A DNA stretch of 21,081 bases from contig JAAZFR010000019.1 in assembly GCA_012971835.1 (NCBI GenBank), positions 1 to 21,081 of the forward strand, written 5' to 3'. Below, one piece after another: positions 17,363-21,081 of the stretch (position 1 is its first letter; every line of letters starts with the position of its first letter). The stretch is from Erysipelotrichia bacterium. Its GTDB lineage: Bacteria > Bacillota_I > Bacilli_A > RFN20 > CAG-826. The notes beneath the pieces were generated by a model that had not been told where the DNA came from, searched no databases, and was given only the letters and a program-made list of their open reading frames with translations. A program made the translations under genes and the position numbers.

Positions 17363-18235
17363 CTATTTGATTCCCGAATTCGCCATCGTATCCATAACTT
17401 TGCTCTGCATAAAGATGAAAATAATGAAGTTAGGCAAAAACATAATTAAAGCGCTTGCTGCGGCTAAACCTTGGCCGATGCCACCCGTATTCCCGGATGT
17501 GAAGCTGGAAATGTAATAAGCAAAAGTCTTTAAGGACTCATTATTAATATAAAGTGATGAAGCCTCAATATTTCCCCAAGCTGATTGGAAGGACAAAATC
17601 GCAATCGTGGCAATCGCGGGCTTGGTCATCGGAATAATGACGCGGAAAATAATATCGAGTTCATGTCCACCATCCATATAACAAGCTTCAATCAGAGAAT
17701 CAGGAACTTGATCAATGTTTTGTTTAATCAAAAATAAGCCAACAGGCATGGCAATAATCGGCATAATATTAGCGATGAATTGATCGGTTAAACCTAAGTT
17801 AACAATAATAATAAAACGAGGAATAGAAACAGCAATCGGAACGAACATCAAGGCTAATGTATTAATTTCAAATAGTAGTTTTTTTCCACGGAATTCTTTT
17901 TTAGAAAGAATATAGCCAGCCGTAACTGCGAGTACCACACTCAGAAGAACGGTCAAAACCGCCACTAAAATCGAATTGAAGAGATAACGTGAGGCCGGAA
18001 CCGCGGTCGTTGCCATCCGTTCAAACAACATTTTGAAATTTTCAAATGTTGGATTTACTACTAAGAAGGCTGGAGGAAACTTAAATAATTCATCAGCGGG
18101 TTTAAATGCAGTCGTGAAAATATAAATAATGGGCAGCATCATAAAGATTGCCATTGGAAGTAGTAAAAGATAAAACTTGATTTGCGAAAGCGCTAAGTGC
18201 GAAGGATTAACTTTATTGCCTTGATACCGCGACAT
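17363..18235 (-). CDS. Carbohydrate ABC transporter permease, MalG-type (first pair)
   Basis: The 290-residue permease has about six membrane segments and an EAA loop EACYMDGGHELDIIF and onward (183-206), which contacts the ATPase. The partner of the preceding permease, it overlaps that gene by 23 bp. The ATG is well supported by AGGAGG 9 nt upstream (18245-18250). It has no long N-terminal extension, unlike the MalG-type subunit of the second pair, and the two are clearly diverged rather than a recent duplication. Confidence 0.94.
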   Translation of the reverse strand: MSRYQGNKVNPSHLALSQIKFYLLLLPMAIFMMLPIIYIFTTAFKPADELFKFPPAFLVVNPTFENFKMLFERMATTAVPASRYLFNSILVAVLTVLLSVVLAVTAGYILSKKEFRGKKLLFEINTLALMFVPIAVSIPRFIIIVNLGLTDQFIANIMPIIAMPVGLFLIKQNIDQVPDSLIEACYMDGGHELDIIFRVIIPMTKPAIATIAILSFQSAWGNIEASSLYINNESLKTFAYYISSFTSGNTGGIGQGLAAASALIMFLPNFIIFIFMQSKVMDTMANSGIK

Positions 18236-19253
18236 TTGCTGAATCCTCCTCTTCTTTATTTAATTTCATACTAGGAAGAATATTTTCATCAATATCCTTC
18301 GGAGGCAGTTTTTTCTTTCGTTCATCAGTACCTAAAATGCGGTTAACAATTTTACTAGTGATATAGATGAATAAAAGTAAGACAAAGGAAAGCGCCGAAG
18401 CATACCCCATCTCATATTTGGTAAAACCATAATCTTCAATATGGTTAACGATTAATTGTCCACTATAATCCGGCGTCGGATTTGAACCGCTTAATTGAAC
18501 ACCAATGGCACCAGCCTGGAAGGTGTTGACAATCGCCATCACCGCTCCAAAAAGAAGTTGAGGCTTCATCGATGGAATCGTCACGTGAATTAATTCCTGA
18601 AAGCGATTTTTCATCCCATCAATATAGGCCGCTTCATATAGTTGGCTATCGACATTAAGAATGCCTGAGAGCATCGAAAGGAAACCAACACCTGAACTTC
18701 CCCAAATTGTAACTAAACACATGATTGGAAAGAGATGTTTGGTCGATTGTAGCCATTGAATCGGTTCTTCAATTAGTCCGGAATTAAGCAAAAAGGAGTT
18801 TAAATATCCATTGGCATCACCATTAAATATAACAACCCAGACGACTTGCATCGCAATCCCACCAACAAGCGATGGAGAATAAATTAAAAGAGCAAGAATT
18901 GTTCGAGGCAATTTAGGAACTTGGGCGAGCAGCCAAGCTAGTAAGAAGGAGAGGATAAAACTCGTCGGACCGACAATAGCCGCAAAAAGAATTGTGTTAG
19001 GTAAGACCTTTTGCATGAAGACGGTATCTTCCGTAAACATGTAGGTATAGTTATTGAAGAAAACAAAATCCGGCCGAGTAATCGAGTCGAAATTGGTAAA
19101 CGATAAAACAATCGCGACAAGAACAGGAAGAATAATGAACAAGAAAAAACCAATTAAATAAGGGGCCATTAATAATAAGGACCATTTATTTCCTTGTACC
19201 GACGTCGTCGATTTTTTTTGGGGTTTATAACCGCCAACTAACTTCTTTTTCAT
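18213..19253 (-). CDS. Carbohydrate ABC transporter permease, MalF-type (first pair)
   Basis: This 346-residue permease has a basic N-terminus (MKKKLVGGYK), six membrane segments and an EAA loop EAAYIDGMKNRF and onward (207-231). A charged tail follows the last membrane segment (from about residue 310, with KKKLPPKD and NKEEED). The ATG at 19253 shares bases with the TGA of the binding-protein gene (ATGA), a common arrangement for translational coupling. A GTG five codons upstream is possible. Coupling to the binding-protein gene and overlap with the next permease suggest these three work as one importer. Confidence 0.92.
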   Translation of the reverse strand: MKKKLVGGYKPQKKSTTSVQGNKWSLLLMAPYLIGFFLFIILPVLVAIVLSFTNFDSITRPDFVFFNNYTYMFTEDTVFMQKVLPNTILFAAIVGPTSFILSFLLAWLLAQVPKLPRTILALLIYSPSLVGGIAMQVVWVVIFNGDANGYLNSFLLNSGLIEEPIQWLQSTKHLFPIMCLVTIWGSSGVGFLSMLSGILNVDSQLYEAAYIDGMKNRFQELIHVTIPSMKPQLLFGAVMAIVNTFQAGAIGVQLSGSNPTPDYSGQLIVNHIEDYGFTKYEMGYASALSFVLLLFIYITSKIVNRILGTDERKKKLPPKDIDENILPSMKLNKEEEDSANVAVSRQ

Positions 19254-21081
19254 CCTGCTTGTTGCCACTCTTTAATATCGTCGATATCTGCAATCACATA
19301 AGGCTTAAGAACTTCTCCCGCTTTAGATATATATCCAAACTCCACTAGTTTACGGCGAATTTCACGATTTATAATAACGACCGCTTCATCAAGGGAAGTT
19401 CTAACATTCGCTCCTCGCAAAACGACATCATTCCAAGTATTGGAAAGTTCACGTTCTAACATATACCAACCGGGAACGCGTGGATATTCTTTTAAATACT
19501 CCCATTGCTCAAGGACAATTGCTTTGTGCGCTTCGGGTAGAGTCGAATTTTGAAAGGCTTGTAGATTAGCCGAGTTGTAAATGTACTCGGCCCCATACAT
19601 TTTGCGCAAATTATTAGAAAATTCTGTTTGAATCGTATCGGAAAGCCACCATTTAAGCAGTTCCCAACTCGGGGTCGTGCGTTCTTCATTATCCATGATG
19701 ATGCAGGAGCTAGCGCTACCCGCATAATGGCGAACAATCTCGTCGGAACTATTTTTCATGCCTGGGGCGAGGGCGATATCCCATTTCCCTTTGAGTTCTG
19801 GGGCCGCATATTGCAGTTTAAGATAAGTTTCGACTGTCGAAACTCCAATCGGTAATGAGCCATTTCGGAAACTTTCAAAAAAGTTATTAACTTGAAGTGG
19901 TATACCATAGAGCAAGTATAAATCAGTCATGAGTTTAACTGAATTAATGCCAGTGCTTTCATCAAGAGCTGTGACGATAGTTCCATCTGATTCATAGCGA
20001 AATAAATTGCCACCCATTTGTTGAATAAATGGGGCAGTTGTCATAAGTGATTTAGCCGCCACCGAACTTGAAAGCGGGATGTAATAATTCATGCCTTTCC
20101 GTTGAAGATTCGGCAGAAGATCAATGATTTCTTCCCAAGAATTTGGAATGCTAAATCCAAGCGAAGAGGCAATATCGGTTCGATAAAAAGTCACGTAAAA
20201 ATCTTGAGTTTCCGGCAAGCCAAGGCCGATATTATCGGCAACTAAAGGAATTAATGCGCCAGGAGCAAAAGATTTAATCACCGTATTATAGTCATCAAAT
20301 TGACGTAAATTGTAAGTTAATCCGCGAATCCCAAGTTCATATGGCAACCAGTTGCTTAGTCCAAAGACCGCATCAGGCGAAGCACCAGCGGCAGATGAAA
20401 GAATAATTTTGCCTTCATCAGCAAGCCGACGGAAATTAACTTTTATCCCTGTTTCTTGAGTAAAAGTTGAATCCGCGAGATCTTGCATTAAATCAACATA
20501 CATCGTTGGTCGATTAACCCAAACTTCTAAAGCATCGTCCTCTTGATATGTCGCCGTCGATCCAAAACTAATAAAGAAGCGACGGATGCTTTCCCAAAAA
20601 GCATAGAAACCACTTTTCTTTTGATAAACTTTTTTGTCACTAATACCAGCTAGAAAAATTTTATCAAAACTAACACTAGCGTCGGAATAATATAAAGACG
20701 CTGCCGAGATATTTTGCGAAATCGATCCCGAGCCTTCGGCGAGAGTCGCATTATTATTTGGAAGATATTGTGGCTTTTTTAGTAACGAATTTAATGTTTG
20801 GTAGGCACTTTGAATATACGAACTGCCTTGATTGGTAAAACTCGAACCATTATACACTTGGGCTAAATCGAATAACGATTGGAGTTCTTGACTATAAGAT
20901 GTGAGTAAAGCCACTAATCCAGGAAAGTCCTCTTCCGGAACCCATTCCCGTTTCGTATCTCCCTCTTGGACGCTTAATGTCCGGAGTTGGAGATAAAGCG
21001 AAGAAATCGATTCGCTTATTTGCGCAAGTCCTTCACAAATAGGGTTAAAAACGATGCCATCGGTAGAAATTGAAAAATCAT
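19250..21081 (-). CDS. Large extracellular solute-binding protein of the sugar ABC importer (5' end outside the window)
   Basis: The frame is open to the right edge, so only the last 609 residues are visible and the start, signal peptide and lipobox are missing. An internal GTG at 20914 is not the start. The upstream codons read on without a stop and look coding (for example LAQISESISSLYLQLRTLS). A family 1 binding-protein domain occupies about visible residues 183-600. It starts with LEVWVNRPTMYVDLMQDLAD, and later contains ASPDAVFGLSNWLPYELG. The part before it (1-180) is helix-rich and unusual for ordinary 400-450-residue sugar-binding proteins. Large binding proteins of this kind occur in Bacillota next to MalF/MalG pairs. 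It probably captures sophoro-oligosaccharides or longer glucan, inferred from the operon. It ends in TGA overlapping the permease start. Confidence 0.9.
   Translation of the reverse strand, partial: DFSISTDGIVFNPICEGLAQISESISSLYLQLRTLSVQEGDTKREWVPEEDFPGLVALLTSYSQELQSLFDLAQVYNGSSFTNQGSSYIQSAYQTLNSLLKKPQYLPNNNATLAEGSGSISQNISAASLYYSDASVSFDKIFLAGISDKKVYQKKSGFYAFWESIRRFFISFGSTATYQEDDALEVWVNRPTMYVDLMQDLADSTFTQETGIKVNFRRLADEGKIILSSAAGASPDAVFGLSNWLPYELGIRGLTYNLRQFDDYNTVIKSFAPGALIPLVADNIGLGLPETQDFYVTFYRTDIASSLGFSIPNSWEEIIDLLPNLQRKGMNYYIPLSSSVAAKSLMTTAPFIQQMGGNLFRYESDGTIVTALDESTGINSVKLMTDLYLLYGIPLQVNNFFESFRNGSLPIGVSTVETYLKLQYAAPELKGKWDIALAPGMKNSSDEIVRHYAGSASSCIIMDNEERTTPSWELLKWWLSDTIQTEFSNNLRKMYGAEYIYNSANLQAFQNSTLPEAHKAIVLEQWEYLKEYPRVPGWYMLERELSNTWNDVVLRGANVRTSLDEAVVIINREIRRKLVEFGYISKAGEVLKPYVIADIDDIKEWQQAG

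Noticed and set aside
4278..21081. Use of the Mycoplasma genetic code (TGA as Trp).
   Set aside because: The binding-protein and GH3 genes end at TGA in the expected places, one in a classic ATGA overlap, so TGA is a stop.

Overview
The window looks like low-GC Bacillota DNA, either Bacilli-like or from the Acholeplasma/Izemoplasma side of the Mollicutes relatives. The evidence is AT-rich coding sequence, good AGGAGG-type ribosome binding sites, lipoproteins with Ser-rich spacers, and MsmK/MalFG-type sugar ABC transport. TGA is used as a stop (GH3 gene; end of the binding-protein gene, as an ATGA overlap), so the Mycoplasma code does not apply. I cannot name a genus.

The window is best explained as a locus for using beta-1,2-glucan (sophoro-oligosaccharides). 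Ten genes run leftward as one very tight operon from beyond the right edge to 4278, with gaps of 0-8 bp or short overlaps. In order of transcription they are: a large solute-binding protein (5' end outside the window); a MalF/MalG-type permease pair; an NHL beta-propeller/TPR/Yip1 membrane protein; a secreted DUF5696-like protein; a second MalF/MalG-type pair; a GH144-type beta-1,2-glucanase lipoprotein; a second GH144-type protein with no signal peptide; an MsmK/UgpC-type ATPase; and a GH94 1,2-beta-oligoglucan phosphorylase-like enzyme.

The left part holds two further genes that diverge from a 158-bp intergenic region. A GH3 beta-glucosidase runs rightward and converges on the phosphorylase gene with an 8-bp overlap. 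A surface lipoprotein runs leftward. It has four tandem, diverged beta-rich modules, a well-placed promoter and a hairpin terminator.

Working model (inference): the lipid-anchored GH144 cuts beta-1,2-glucan outside the cell. The four-module lipoprotein and the large binding protein capture glucan or fragments, and one or both permease pairs import them using the MsmK-type ATPase. Inside, the cytoplasmic GH144 shortens long or cyclic chains, the GH94 enzyme releases glucose 1-phosphate, and GH3 cleaves the remaining sophorose. The NHL-Yip1 and DUF5696 proteins sit between the two permease pairs and have no assigned role. They are the main candidates for undescribed components.

No tRNA, rRNA, CRISPR array, insertion sequence or transcriptional regulator was seen. 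No gene-free stretch exceeds 300 bp.
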